A stretch of DNA of 64,000 nt from Rhynochetos jubatus (taxonomy: Eukaryota > Chordata > Aves > Eurypygiformes > Rhynochetidae): positions 9,171,170-9,235,169 of the forward strand of contig CM050655.1 in assembly GCA_027574665.1 (NCBI GenBank). The letters are read 5' to 3'. Below the pieces are notes generated by a model, which saw only the letters and a program-made list of their open reading frames with translations, ran no database searches and was not told where the DNA came from. This document shows positions 28,501-43,500 of this stretch, one piece after another (the stretch's first letter is position 1; the number at the start of each line of letters is the position of its first letter). Made by a program: the position numbers and the translations under genes.

Positions 28501-31500
28501 GCCTCAGGCTCAACCTTCTTGGCAAATTCTCCCACCTCCAAATTCAACCACATTTACTTGATTCTCATGCTCTGTGATTACTGCTGCCTGTCAAGATCTT
28601 ATTGCTCTGGGTGACTGTACTCCACTGCACGAGCTGATTTTTGTACAGCCATGGGAAAGTATTAATATCCTGTGGGTGGAACAGGAGGATGCAGCCAGCC
28701 TTCGGCAAAGGCTAGTGAGCTGGATACACCTGAGCGAACACAACAAACCCCAGTGTCCTCTTCAGAACCAGTCTGAAATGCAGTGTTAGAAAGATGGAAG
28801 GGGCTGGCTCGTGATGGAACAGCAGACACCTGCTGACTAAAGCCAAGCACAGCTAAACATCCTAGTTTTACTAACGATTGTAAATACTCTTATTACTGTC
28901 TCTGCTTTAGTATCCCACTTCTACTGAATGAAATGGATTCTCCACATAAATGTTTCCCTTTCCTGAATGATTACATTTTCAGATATTCTTATTTCAACTG
29001 CTTCTGATGAACATTGTGAAATTTTTGTTTTGGTTCAGGTTTTTTCAGAGTTGCTTTTTCTTTCCATTTGCTTCTTTTTAAGTAAAGAGACAAATAAAAA
29101 GTCCAATAAAGTAACATCTGTACAATCTTCTTGAGAGCTAACCAAGTAGCAACAGCTACATGAAGTAGACTAAAATTACTCTGATTTCAGGTTACAGCAA
29201 AGCATACTCTGATCATGCATTATGAGTGTAGCTGCCTTTCAAACAGTACCTCTGAGCTTCCCACCCCAACCCAAACTGAAGGGCTATAAATGCACAACAT
29301 CAAACACTTAAACAGCTGCCAAGTCAAGACCTGAGGTGCAAGGAACATAGTGCAAAGGTGCAACACCCCACAGAGGAGCAAAGCATCCCAGTGAGGAAAT
29401 GCCCACCAGCAAACAGCCTCTGCAAGAGCAGGAGATTACAGGCAGGTTTCCATGAGCTAATACTGGAGGCAGAGCAACAAATAGCTCAAAAGCTAGAACA
29501 GGAGGTCTGAGAAACACACTGGTGCCCGCTGAGGCTGCAAGTCCAACAGCGGAATAGTTACAATCAGGGAATATTAATGGTAATGTATGAGCAATTCACA
29601 GAATCACAGACTGGTTTGGGTTGGAAGGGACCTTAAAAGCCCATCTAGTTCCAACCCTCCTGCCATGGGCAGGGACACCTTCCACTAGACCTGGTTGCTC
29701 CAAGCCTCATCCAGTTGGTAGAGTGGTTTCTGGCCACTGCACTGTCACAGCAAGATCTGAGTATATATTGCCAACACCAAGCATAAGAAGCCCCATTAGA
29801 CAGCTTTACTATTTGCATTACAGTGTGTTCTAACAGACCTGTTGTTACTTATCTTGAACACACATATTTACAGTACTTCCCTTTTCTTACACTAAAAACA
29901 ACACCTGCATATTTTGAAGAGTCATGGGCTTATTGATTGTAAATCCTAGTGCATGACGTAGCCACATCAGCTACCTGTGTGGTGGCGGTACACGGAGCAC
30001 ACAGACACAGGCACGATAAGGACTCAGCAGCACAGCACAGGGGTTTTCTTACCACGCTGACAATCCAGTAGAACTCTCTAGTCTAACAGTTCACAGTCTA
30101 ATAATGATTTATTGGCTTAGTAGTCTCTTACGAAAGAGAACTCAAGTGCAGCAGATCACCACTGCCTACTTGGTCATCTACCAGATACAAATAACATGGC
30201 TTACAATAGACAGGTACTATGGAAAACACACCCTCAACTAGCACAGTCATTTAGATTCACAGATTCAGAGTGCTAGGAGTTGGAAGGGACCTCCAGTGAT
30301 CATCTAGTCCAACCCCCCTGCCACAGCAGGGTCACCAAGAACAGATCACACAGGAACAAGTCCAGGCAGCTTTGGAAAGTCTCCAGAGAAGGAGACTCCC
30401 CCCCTCTCTGGGCAGCCTGTCCCAATGCTCTGGCACCCCCACAGGGAAGAAGGGTTTCCTCACACTCAGTTTGACCCTTCAGTTGATGGCCATTGCCCCT
30501 TGTCCTGTCACTGGACAGCACTGAGAAGAGCCTGGCCCCATCCTCCTGTCACCCACCCTTTAGATATTGATAAGATCCCCCGTCAGCCTCCTCTTCTCCC
30601 AGCTGAACAGCCCCATCTCTCTCAGACTAGATCATTGTCACATACATGAAATTTCTACATCTTGGGTTTGAAATGAGATGTTAGATATTAATGCATATTT
30701 CGAAGTTATGATAATATTAAATGCATGAAATTTGACTCAACTGCTGTGATGGTTGTCAACTAGTTTCTTCATTCATTGAAAAAGATTATTTGTTCTTTTT
30801 TTTTAAAAGCACGAAGCACATATTTTTTACAGCCAGCACAGCAAAGTAATAGTTTTTCCCATGCATTGCAGTTGTGCAGGCTGTAGTCTCCAGGAATAAA
30901 AAAAAAGCAAATAGGCAGACAGGAAAAGTAGTTTCCATCTTTCTTCTAATCCCATTTGTGATTGACCTAATCACGACAAAAATTAGTCATCTGGTGGAAA
31001 TTATGACTGTTGACAACTTCAGGATGCTTTTATACAAGCAACTTTTGATGTGAATACTGAATTACACATTTTAATCATAAATAATATACCATTTCTTGGC
31101 TTTTAACACAGTAATATTCATCTGGCACTGTAACAGTCATATAACTTACATTAAAAGGTTACTCTTCACAAATAGTAAATTATTTTCTCCAGAACAACAG
31201 GCAGTTTGAAGCCGATCTGAGTGACCTTCACCTCCTGAAGACCACTGGCCTACTTAAAAGCTTCTGCTTTTCTTTCATGGGAGAGGTTCACAGTGAGTAA
31301 ACACCACACTACACGCTGTTCTTCTGTAATTTCTTTGTGATAAACTTTAAAAAAAACCCCAAACCCCACAACTGAAAGACGGTTAAGTGTTGCCTTTTAC
31401 ATTTCTGAGCTGCTCTGAGATGGATTTTCTCTGGACCTCTTCTGTCCACCTGGTTGTCTCCAGTATTAGACCAATAGCCAAACTCACCTCTCGAGCACCA

Positions 31501-34500
31501 ACTGCATGTCGAGCATCTGTCATGCAGATTTCGGCTGTCTGACAAACTGCTTTTTGTGTCCCCCAAAACTGAGTTTAAATAGAAGGATGGGGCTCACTGA
31601 GTGGAAGACGATGTCAGTTTCTAGTTTACATGTAAGCAAGGTAGCTGCTAATGGCTATACGCTCCTAAAAATCCCAGAGCAATACATCAGCTAATTCCAG
31701 TTTTTGCTGAGAGATTGTGACAAATTTGTACTCCAAGTAATTACAACAAGAATTTATATGACTACATTCCAGAGCCTGAAATTTCAGTTTTTACTGCAAT
31801 TACTGCCAAGCACTCTCGCTGGATGCTGAGCCTCTTGATCATTCCTTTCACACTTACAACAATGTTTGTATTCTGGCTCTTCCTTATCTGAGTATAAGCA
31901 AATTGCTGTTCTGTATGGCAAGTACAGCAAGCCCTAATCCAAGGGAGCACAATGCTGTGCTCCTGCTCTTACAGGAGTGAACACAGTTTAACCACTGCTG
32001 TAAATTTACTTCAAGTACCTGCTGGCACCTTTGCTACGCAGATTTTGTTCCTTAAATCACTCAGAAACGTGACCGTAAATGATCATATCCCTCTCTGAGC
32101 TGATTCAAATTCATGATTTCACATGGTTTGCATAAAACCAGCAGAGAAGAATCGACAAGCTAACTGCAAACAAGAGGCTCAAGCAAACGTGTCTGTGAAA
32201 GCTCTCTCAGCTGTCACCTACGCTGCACGCGAGGCGGGACAGTAACTGAGCTGGCTGGTTTCTGAAAGGGTAGCCATGTGGGGGCTCATTTAAATTACTC
32301 CAGTAAATGAAGTATTTGCTGCCAGCTGCTGGCACGAGGGATGCTGTGGATTTGTGCACATCCAACTGCTCAGATCGAAGAGCATCAACATGAACTCATG
32401 AATAAGTTTCAAATGGCCTGGGACAGTCCTCTGCCCGTTTATTTGTTGCAAAACAGGGAGGAGTCATCTGTGCTTGGGTCAGCTCCTCCAGAAACAAAAG
32501 AAATAAAGCAACTTGTGATCGAAACGCAAGGATTCTTTAAGTTTTAAAGTACACAGTTATAGGGCTTGGGGAATTTTTCTTCAGAGTATGAGAAACAGTA
32601 TGCATTGACAGTTTCTCATTTACAGAGAAAGTTAACAAAAAGCAGATGTAGCTCATAATACAGCGACTCCAATACATGCTGTAATTAATCTGGCATTCCA
32701 GACAATAAACACAATGTCAGCAAGAGACTCGCTTTAAATCTCAAAGCCAATTACGTATTGATGTCCTTAGCAACACACTACAGACAATACTTACCATCGA
32801 CAAAGCGGGGTTAAGATAAGCAAAAGTTAAAAACCTGCAGCAGCTACGTCTGTAGGTTAATTCAGAAATTTAGCGGTGAGTACCTATGGTGAATATCTGG
32901 ACAACAATTAAAACTAAAGATTCCTTTCTTCAATATATTCATAAGTCAAACATCATGAGCACAAGAAACAGCTGACCTTTTCCAGCTTTTTACGTCCACC
33001 CGAGGAGAGCAGCCACTCACAAGAGACTAGGTATTCTGTGTGCGTGCATGCATTTCAGACTGCAACATACACAAATGTTGTCAATCTTGGCAAGTTATAG
33101 AAAAACTAGAATAGAAAATAGTGAGGTATATGAAATCTGGGGCTTCAGGTAGAGAATGTGACTGCTTAGAGAAAAGGTGGCAGTGAGATGCTGAGAAACT
33201 GCAAAAGTCATCTTTCTTTCAAGTTCTATATTCAGTTTAACGTAAAAAAACCCATTCTCAGTGTTAGCTTTCCACTAATTGTTTCTCTAGAGAAAAAAAA
33301 AATAAATTACAGCCCCTTTCCAGCATCTCCTACAAATCCGTCACATCCCATCAATTTAAACCAGGGAAACACAGAGCAATAGCTGTGGACAAAGAACCTA
33401 AGACAGCTGAAAGTTGTCCCCAGAGTTTAGCTATCTAAGTATTTGTGGGAGAACACAAATTTTCCATTACATATAGAAAAGTTGAGGTCAAGCTCCAGAC
33501 CACTACTTTAAAAACGAGTAGAAATTGATAATTCAAACCATAATAAATTTATGCCATATTCAAAAAGTTGCCTTCAACTGATTTTACTCTGACAAATTTC
33601 AACCAGAACTCAACAAAATTTTTGCAAATACTTGTTTTTGTTCACTGCTACTACCAGGCATGAGTCCCTCCAATGATTACCTGCCAACACCAGGCTTACA
33701 AAATAAAGATGCTGCTTGAAAAAAAGCTCAAAAATACCCCCTAGCACTCCCCAGGCGCTACCATGCCAGTTTAACTCCTGCATGCCAGTGCTGGGCAGAG
33801 GGTTGTCAGTATTTTAACTAACAGCTATGGTCTTACATACTCACTGAAAGTAGAGGTTTACAGCATTTTTAGAACAAACGCTCTTCAGTGGCATAAACTC
33901 CCCCAGAAGTCCCAATTTACTCACCCAACCCTCTGGAGTCCCACCTACACATATACCTACACACTGCTAACAGCAGAATCCCTGTTGTGAAATCATACAG
34001 CTACGCATGGCTGGGGCAGGAAAAGGAACCTGAAATAAGTCAAAACATTCTGCAGGGTCCCACCCATGAGGAACGCTACCCCCCAGCACTCACTGTGCCC
34101 AGCTCCGCGCTCAGGTCTTGCCCCTGCCAGCAGACGAGAACAGAGCAGCCAAGGGCACCGCTTGTACATGCACATTTAGGAACCTAAATTTAGGCACTCA
34201 AATGTAAGTTACCAGGCATTCATTTTCAGCTGCTGCCAAAGTCAGCGATAACTGTGGTTCAAGTTTTAGTTACTAAGGTGACAAAAGAGGAAGAAGTAAA
34301 AGACATGCAAAAAAATCCCTGTTGGTCACTGGGAGTGGGGAGGGTCTGGGGAGAAAATTCATTGCCAAGAGCCTTGCTTCTTGACAATAACTTCCTTTGG
34401 GCTGATTTTATTATACCGAGTCAGCTGATTAAAAGCATAATCCATTTTATCATAAGCTCATAGACTTCATTATCTCTTTTGTCCAGCATTTTACAATAAT

Positions 34501-37500
34501 TTATGCTACAAATTTCCTTGTCTACAGCAACTTCTTTTGGTTTATTTTTCTTCTAACTCCCTCACTCTGGAACAAACCCCATCTTGACTTAAAGAACCCA
34601 AAATTCTGCTCCCCTCCATCAACCACAGAGCATGCTGTCATGGCTGTTCTACCATGGATTCCTTCTTGCAGTTTCCTCCAGTAAGCATCTAAACAGAGAT
34701 CAGTTCTTTTAAAAAAGATCTCCGAAGTCAAGGACTGAAGTACCGGAGGAGGTAATTTAAGCCACCTTTGTGGCAGGATCTAGTACACTAGAACACTGTT
34801 GGTAGTTGTTTAACCTGTCCAGAAAAGTGTCCGCTAGTAAGGATCCCAAAGCCTATGAAACGCATGACAATAATTAGCTATCCTTGTCCTCCCTAACATC
34901 CAAGTGAAATGTGTATGACAAATGTTTGCTTTTAACCCTGTCCTAAGTAGACACCAGGAACAATCCCCTTTTTCCTATTCCCACATAGCCTTCATGGATT
35001 TTAAATTATATATAACATTACATTTTTTAAAACTCTGCCCAATTCTTGTTTTCAAAGCATCTCCTTTGCTTTCCCCTGGGTTTTCTTCAAACTCTCCAAA
35101 CTCTGAAGGTGAGCACTGGTAACTGGCACAATTTCACAGGTGAAATCTCAGCAGCACTAAGTTGCACAAAATAAATATTTCTTTTATTTACACTGAGCCT
35201 GAACATACATCCCAGTTTGCTTTATTCTGGGATACAGCATCACAGTCCAGTGCCTGTTTAAGCTGTGGTACACAGTAACATCTGAACCCCTTTCTACAAT
35301 GCTGTGCACCTGCTGCTCTTCTCCAGCCTGTGCTGAGCTACCATTACCGGATTGTTGCTGATTTTGCACCATTTCTCAATTTACGTTGAGTGTGAATTAT
35401 GTTCTGGGTCAACTTGACGCCCATTGCAATTGGCATCAAATTGACTTATTTTCAATACTTACTATCCCATCAATTACTGATCAATGAAAACACTGCCCAG
35501 TATGGCACTCCCAGAAAGCGTATACTCATTCTGAACATCTGGATTTCTTTGAAGTGACTACATGTATGTCTATAAGCAGGTCAACTCATGTTTGCAACTC
35601 TCCACGTGACAGGCAGAAAAACAAACGATTCCAACTTCTCACTGCACTCCATCACAACAGAAACAGGAGATGAGAAACATACACAGGAATGTGTTTGGCA
35701 CATGTATAGCTTAATAAGTTGCTAAAAACATTGGTGGGAAGAGTTTGGCACTGCAATATTCTAAGCATGTTCCACAAAAGAGCTTGCCTTTTCCTGAAGC
35801 CCAAGATTTTCTCAGCTTACTCTTGGCTGTTGTTTTCCTCCAGCACTGCTAAACCAAGCAGTGTACATTATTTGACATTGCACCGGACACGAATCCAGTT
35901 GCAGTCAGATTTAATCCTGTTTATTGCCGTCTTGTTTTACTCACACTCATTCTAATACTGTTTTCTGATTTTTAACAGAAAGTGCCAATATCCTCAACTC
36001 CCATGGAATGGAAATGAATGTTTTGCATTCCCAGTATTTTAAATCATACATATGTTTTGATGCAAGACGACACATCTGTTAAATATTTTTAACAAATTGA
36101 AATTGCAGTCATCTAAATTGCATCTTCATGGAAGTGGCACAAAGATGTTAGAGATGAAAATAGTGACATGAGATATTTAATCACTGGTCAAGGACAGTAA
36201 TGTAAGCCTGCATCCATACAGTGGTGTTTACCAGCTTTTCCCTGGGTTATTCATCAAATTGAAGCTTCAGAATTGTGTCTTATCACATTTCTAAGGCTCA
36301 GATATGTACTGGAAATCCACACCAGACATCTATGAACACTGGGCTGTAATCCTCATCTCTACTTCTTGGTATATACGTTTTCACTCTGTCCTTCCCCAAC
36401 ATCTTCCTCTTTTCACCTCCCATCTGGTTTCCCTTTATCTTTATGCTATCTTTGTCTTTTGCTCTATTATTCCACTCTTTCCAAAGCCTCACTTCTTTAA
36501 GAGTACCGCTAACCTCATGTTTGCTGCCACTCATTTGCTGAATCACATCTACCTCTTTCCAACTGCCTTCAGTCTCTCCATCACTCTCTCATTTCCTCTC
36601 CATGTCTCTCACTTGCCCCACTTCATTCCCAGCTTTTTCCTTTCCCACAGCTTTCCAGCCATTAACAAGACATCCTTTGCCTTTTCCTTTCATAGGATTA
36701 ATACAGAGAGGATACTTTGCCAGTACCCACAGTGACTAGTCTTGGTTGATAAACACTGCCAGATCGAGGGCGGGGATTCTCCCCCTCTACTCTGCTCTCG
36801 TGAGACCCCACCTGGAGTGCTGTGTCCAGCTCTGGAGCCCTCAGCATAAGAAGGACATAGACCAGTTGGAGCAAGTCCAGAGGAGGCCACAAAGATGCTC
36901 AGAGGGCTGGAGTACCTCTCCTGTGAAGAAAGGCTGAGAGAACTGGGCTTGTTCAGCCTGGAAAAAGAGAAGGCTCCAGGGAGACCTTATTGCACCTCCC
37001 AGTACCTAAAGGGGGCCTGCAAGGAAACTGGGGAAGTGCTTTTACAAGGGCCTGTAGGGACAGGACAAGGGGTAATGGGTTTAAATTGAAAGCGGGGAGA
37101 TTTAGATTAGATATCAGGAAGAAGTTATCCATGGAGGGGGTGGGGAGGCACTGGGACAGGTTGCCCAGAGAAGCTGTGGATGCCCCATCCCTGGAAGTGT
37201 CCAAGGCCAGGCTGGATGAGGCTTGGAGCAACCTGGGCTAGTGAGGGGTGTCCCTGCCCATGGCAGGGGGGTTGGAACTGGATGAGCTTTAAGGTCCCTT
37301 CCAACCCAAACCAGCCTATGATACTATGGTATCAGTCTCACTAGTTAAACTACACCAATTCAGCAGCTTCAGTTGCTGCCACACAGCCAAGACTACGGGC
37401 TACTGGAGTTCTCAACAAGCATTTATCATAAAAGAACAATTACTTTGTAACTGCTAAAAAACTGGTAAAAGACCCCCAAACCATCCAATCCCAAGAACAC

Positions 37501-40500
37501 TACTTATGCCCTGGATTTTATTCTCTTTAAGTCTGACTTGCTTTACAGGAAATGTTAGCCTTGCCAAATAACCAAGGCACAAAGTGACTATCACTGTTTA
37601 TACAAAGTTAGGTTTGTACAGATGAAAAGCTTAAAATTCTGAAAACCATATTATAGTTATTTTTCAGATATTCCCTCCTACTGCTACTCCAGAAAAATCA
37701 TATGATTCAAATTATAGTTTCCAGAGGAAGTCATTAAAAAGACTTTCTATCAATGATGGGTTTGTATGTTTGTACTTGGTCTTTGGCACAGGCTCAGTCT
37801 ATGTTTAGAATGCACACTAGAAAGAATGTTGGAAACCAAAGCAATTTAAATAAAATAATCAGAATTTCATTCATAATACAACGGTTTGCAGAGACAGGAT
37901 GATTCTCACTTACACTGTAACTCTAGACAGTTCCTAGGAGCTGCACCGGTTTGCAGAGGGGAACGCAGCAGCCAGCCCCACCTGCAAGTGCTGCTGTCAG
38001 CAGAAAAGGCTGGAGCATCCGGAGAGGCACTGGTTTTCTTTGGAAAGTTTGGTCTTTGGGTGGCAGTTATAGAAATGCAGTATTAAGAAACTGGAAAGAC
38101 TATCAAAATATTTTATCAGCTACAGAATATCACACATTAAGTATTATTCCTTCAGAGTATAAAAATGTGGTGTTCTCCCCAGCAATACTGGCGGGCACAT
38201 GATTTTTTTTTTTTTTTTAAACAGTGACAACATCCTGAAGTGGATTTCTGCTGCACATGCTAGCTTTTCCATGCTTTTGAAAGCTGTTTTGGGGTCCTGG
38301 CCTCCACTAGAGGCATTTTTGTTCCAAATCAAACCAAGAATTTCCATAATGTTTACTAACCTAACACATCATTAGCATTCACAACCACTGCTGAATGCAT
38401 GCCTGATGTGTTTCAATTAGCATCTTCAACAAGACCTGCACTCAGTTTTTCCTGAGTGTCAAACGTTTGCATACCATAATGCATTACATTGGCACCAAGA
38501 ACTTCTCAACATCCCTTGAAACCTTCTGAACCATTACAACTTAAACGGAAGAGTTATACTTAAAAAAAAAACAACTGAAACATAACACTTGCTTTTTCTC
38601 AACACCTCTCCAGCCAAACCCAGGAAAAAGTACATGCTGAAAAACAATACAACATATCTATAGTTTGGGCTTCAACCGACATTTGCCACCAGGAGTTAAT
38701 CTTCTCTTATGAAAAATACTGGAGAGTATGAACAATGCCTTCTCAAAAGGAAAAGAGTATTAACAAGTGGTAAAAGCCAACAAGCAGACACCATATAGCA
38801 TAACAAGCAGGTGTCTGCAGCCTCCCCAGGACCTGCATTCTGACGCCTGACAGACTACAACGCCTAACTGATTGATAGGAATTACCCAACCAGCATTTTC
38901 TGTACTCTCATGCGCGTCACTGACGATGCAGGCTATTAATGAACTTCTGTAATCTTATTTCTTTTTTAAATGTCTGTTTGGTTTACATCAGAGCAAGGTC
39001 AGGTCAGATAAACCAATTTTAAGGAATTCAGAGTACAAAAGTTCCAATCCAACACACAGAAAGACATAAAATAATTGAGCAAGTACTTCATCTTATAAAG
39101 AACTTTCAAAATGAAGGTATTCTGCATTTCAGATTATGTAAGTGTTCGGTTTTATGTCACCTAAGTTGCATGATTTTAAAAAGCAACATAAGATGCCTCA
39201 TTGATTAAGTTAACCCAAATCCAAAATAGCATTAGTTTTGCTGTAGAAAGGTCAAGCACAAAAATAAGTTTAATGTCATTGTAACGAAGAGAAAAAATCT
39301 GCAATTTCCCAGATCATGTACCATATTGGACTGAAATGTTATTTTCTGAAGTAACTGCAGATAGAAGAAATCATCTCTTTTTCCCCCCTCAGATCTGGTT
39401 ATCATTTCAAGAAGCATTAGAGAGCATCCTTTACCTCCTGACATGACTACCTTCAACATGCAGGAAACACGCTGTTGCCAAATGCCTGTGATTCTAAGTC
39501 AGGAGCATAACTGAAAAAACTCTACTCATACACACAGTTATCAGCTGGACAATTGCGTAACAGGACAGAACTTTGTTCTTGTTTTTAGCGAGGTCAAAAA
39601 AAAAAACCGCTGCAAAGGAATTTTGCTGCATGAATAGAGCACTGACACAGACTACCCAAACCAATGGTTCTGTTGCCATGGGCACCAACAAGGAAGAGGC
39701 ATTTAAATACCAAGATTTTTAAGAAAACTTTTACTGAGCTGGTATGAGGACAGACCTACAACTTTATACCTTGGGAACCAAAACTGAATAGATTCAAATA
39801 AAATTCCGCTGACAAAAGAGCACAGACCTGAATAAACCAGCGGTCCTGAATGCCCTCTCCGTCAGCAGGTTTGACACCAGGGCATGCCAGGCTGGAGGGC
39901 TGAGCTGCCTAGCAGGTAGCTATGGAGGCAGAGGGACAGACATTAGGCATGCAGTAAGGCAAGAGAGATAAGACCACAAAATTATGCTGTTCAGCCGCTG
40001 AGAAAAGTTTTCTCTCACCGATTTCATTCCTAGCAGAAGTAGTTACTAGTCTTCCCTTTAGGAATACTTGGAACAGGCCCAACGGAGTGCAGCTTTATCA
40101 TTAATTCACAACGTACAGAGTAAGGCTGTCTTAGGGGTACAGCAAACACTCGTGTGCCTACTGCTATTGTAGGAAGTTGTCTCAAATCAATGCACTAGGA
40201 TCCCACTTACTGATGGGAAAAACATGGAGTAACTTCAAAAGCTCATCTTATAGCACCTTTTTGCCGACCTACATGTAACCAGGTGGAGAGCTCCTCTCCC
40301 AAGTGAACTCGCTCCTACAGCACCAAGACATCAAATCCTCACCTCCACCCACCTTACCTGATCAATTACTGAGAGGGGACTAGCTCCCTTTGCTCTGTAA
40401 AGGTGGTGATGCACATGAACAGGGGAAGGCACCCAACAGCACTGCGAGAGCCTAACACAATCCCCAGATGGGCAGCAATGACAGCTGCTGACAGAGCTCC

Positions 40501-43500
40501 AGCTGCTTTACAGTGTGTGATGTTCTCTGTAAGATGCAGCATGGCACGGGGCAATCTGAACCTGTACTTCCATCCATCTGCACTGAAAACAATGCTGAGA
40601 CAACAAAAATTACAACTCCATCATGAACCAATACAAAAGTTACCTTCATTTTTAGGCACTTGAGCATCTAAGCACTTTGAGGCTCAGGTGCTGTGTTCTG
40701 CATCCCTTCACATCCCGAGTTAATGACAGAGCAGGCTGTGGTTGTTCAGACGTGGACATCACTCCCCACATTTTCAGTTCCTATCAGACTGAGAGTACAG
40801 CCTTGCAGGACAGTCAGCACAATTTCCCAAAGCACCTTAGTGGATTAGAAGCTAGCTTGTCCAACAGCTCCATATATCACTGCAGGTCTCCAAGGGCCTG
40901 ATTAATGGGGTTTTTTTCCCCCTTAAGTGAGGGAGTTAAGTGAGGCTTAATGCTCTAAGCCAATGAAGTGGCTATTCATAGCATTGAATTTAAGGTAGGA
41001 AAGTTAGTTGATTATACCCCATGTTCACTCTCCTCTACTATTTGGTTTAGGTGTTTTTGTGAGAACAGCAGAAGCCACAATTACTAGACTAGAAAAAGCA
41101 CACAAAGATATGAAAGTGAGTAAAAAACTAAAGTTTACCAAAATCTTGAAAAATTACTATTATGGCACTTCCTTCCTTAACAAGTCTGAAATATCTGGTA
41201 GTCCTGGGATGCTGTGTGGCCTTCTCAGGGGAGCTGGCTTTAGCATGTAAGACTGACAGGGAAAATAAATCCTAAAACATTATTGCATTTACAGAAACAC
41301 CAAGGATGAACTTTTTACAGCAACTTACAGTAACGAGTATTTTTCTTAGGCTTAAAGATAGATAAATTAGCTACACAGATATGTGCTGGTAAGCATACAA
41401 GCAATTCCAGCATGTTAAGCTTTGTTTCCCATTATTCACATGATTTTTACACAGTTTCAGAGGTTATATATGGTTATGAAGAGGCTGTCATTTTAGAAGT
41501 GAATGGAATTATAGGATGACTTTTAGAACTTACGCACACAAAGAATTGTCACACAATTTACATGGGCACATTCTTCAGAGAAGTAGCAGGATTCAATTTT
41601 ATACACCAAGAATTAAGATCAAATCAAGGGTAATTAAGAAATTTCTGAAACCATTTCTGAAATGTACAACCTTGAACTCATTCTGAAGAACAAAAACCAC
41701 ACTCTGACGCAGTAGCTCAAGTTTATATGCAGATGTAAATTCCCTTTCCTCCTGCCCTGAGATTTAATTCTCAGTTTGCCAAGCGGAGTGTATATAATAA
41801 ACACCAATTGATTTGAAACATTTTTATTTTCAGGTTGAAGACATAAACTGTCTAAGTCTATGTAAATAAGTCTGAATATTCTTAACCTCACTGCCCATAT
41901 TCAAAGAAAAGAGTTGCTTATTTTCCTCCATTATATAGATACAAATATATGCACACCTTCACATATACTGTCCAGACTATACTGATCTTCTCCATGAAGT
42001 ATTCATTAATTCAAATATAAAAAAGCTGATATTATACTCCCACACTACATTGTACAAACAGCCAAACCAGGCTAGCCTGATATGACTGACTCACGAGTTT
42101 AACAGATACTAAAATAGGTTAGATGTACTTTTATGTGGTTATTTTTTGAAACACCATTTTCATATACATAGATAAATTAAAACAAAACAAAAAACCCAAC
42201 ACAAAAGAAGCATATCATCCTTACAATTCACGTCTAGGAACATTTTTGGAAACAGTCTTATGATATTGTACCGAACGTAACCATTACTGAAAGCAACGCA
42301 CAGGGACAGAATTTATCATAAAGAGCTCTTGCTGTTTAAATCAAGGGCCTTTCACAGCCCTCTACTGGGTTTTGGATTGTGGGGAGGTTGTGGGATCTGT
42401 GTTTTTGTTGGTTGGTTTTTGGTTTCTTGGAGCAGATTTCCTTTTGTAATCCAAAACAAACCAAATAAACAACAAACACCCCCTCCCCACCCACAATCCT
42501 AATGAGAAGGTAGAGATCTGAGCCCTACTCGGGTAATTAATAGATGCTGTGTTGCCAACAACTCCAGTTTTTCCACAATACAGTTAGTTCCAACTTGTAT
42601 TTCAAAATTAAAATTCAAAGCAGATATACTGTATATATATATGCATTCTGAAAAAAGGAAAAAAAACAAACTAATCTCTCTTCAGCCCAGAATAATAAAG
42701 TAATTTAAGGAAACAAGAGAATTAAAAATCTGCATTATGGCTGCAACTATATTAAGTTGGGATAACGTGTACATGTAAAGCCTGAGAAGAGGAAAACACT
42801 GAAGACTTGAAAAATAAAGCAACCCTAACAGTCATTGTCTGTCTGCATACACACACACAGAGGGCGTAGCATTATATATTTAAAGTGCAAGGTCTTCAGT
42901 CTTGGAGATGCCAAACGGATGGAAACAGAGCATATAGTTTCCAACTTCAGCAGTTATGTAAGACAAAGTAGTAAATTAGGTAATTTTTAGTTACTTGTTT
43001 GGCTAAACTCAGACCTGGCCAATTTCTTGAGGAAAATTTCAGATTATGTAACTGCACTTTGCGACCGTGCCAGCCTCTGAAGTGCACCAAGCCACCTGGC
43101 ATTCAGAAAAAGTTAAGTTTAGTAGCATATACTGAAGTCATTTTTAGCATTCCAGTGACCCCAGTGATAACTGAATGCAGAGAAATCTATTCGTCCCTCT
43201 AAACTCTACATTTATTACAAAACAGCATCAATGCACTGAGACAGAATCTCCCGACATGAAGGCCAAGCCATGTGATGTCACACAGACACTTTCTACACTA
43301 CACAAAGTTACCCAACTGCTACCTTTTCAGGTTCACTGCTTTGTCCATTGGTGTTTTAGTTTGGTGGGGTTTGGGGGGATGTAGTTTCTGGTTGTGGGTT
43401 TTTTTTGGGGCAGTGGGGAGGCAGAATACAAAGACCTCCAACCGTACTAGAAAAGGTTATGATGCTGTTTAAAGCTCACGTAACTCCTGAAGAGCAAAGC

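Noticed and set aside
36304-36735. 143-codon plus-strand open frame
   Set aside because: Composition is driven by a C/T-rich tract (Phe, Leu, Ser, His, Pro); no domain, and it runs into a CR1 copy.
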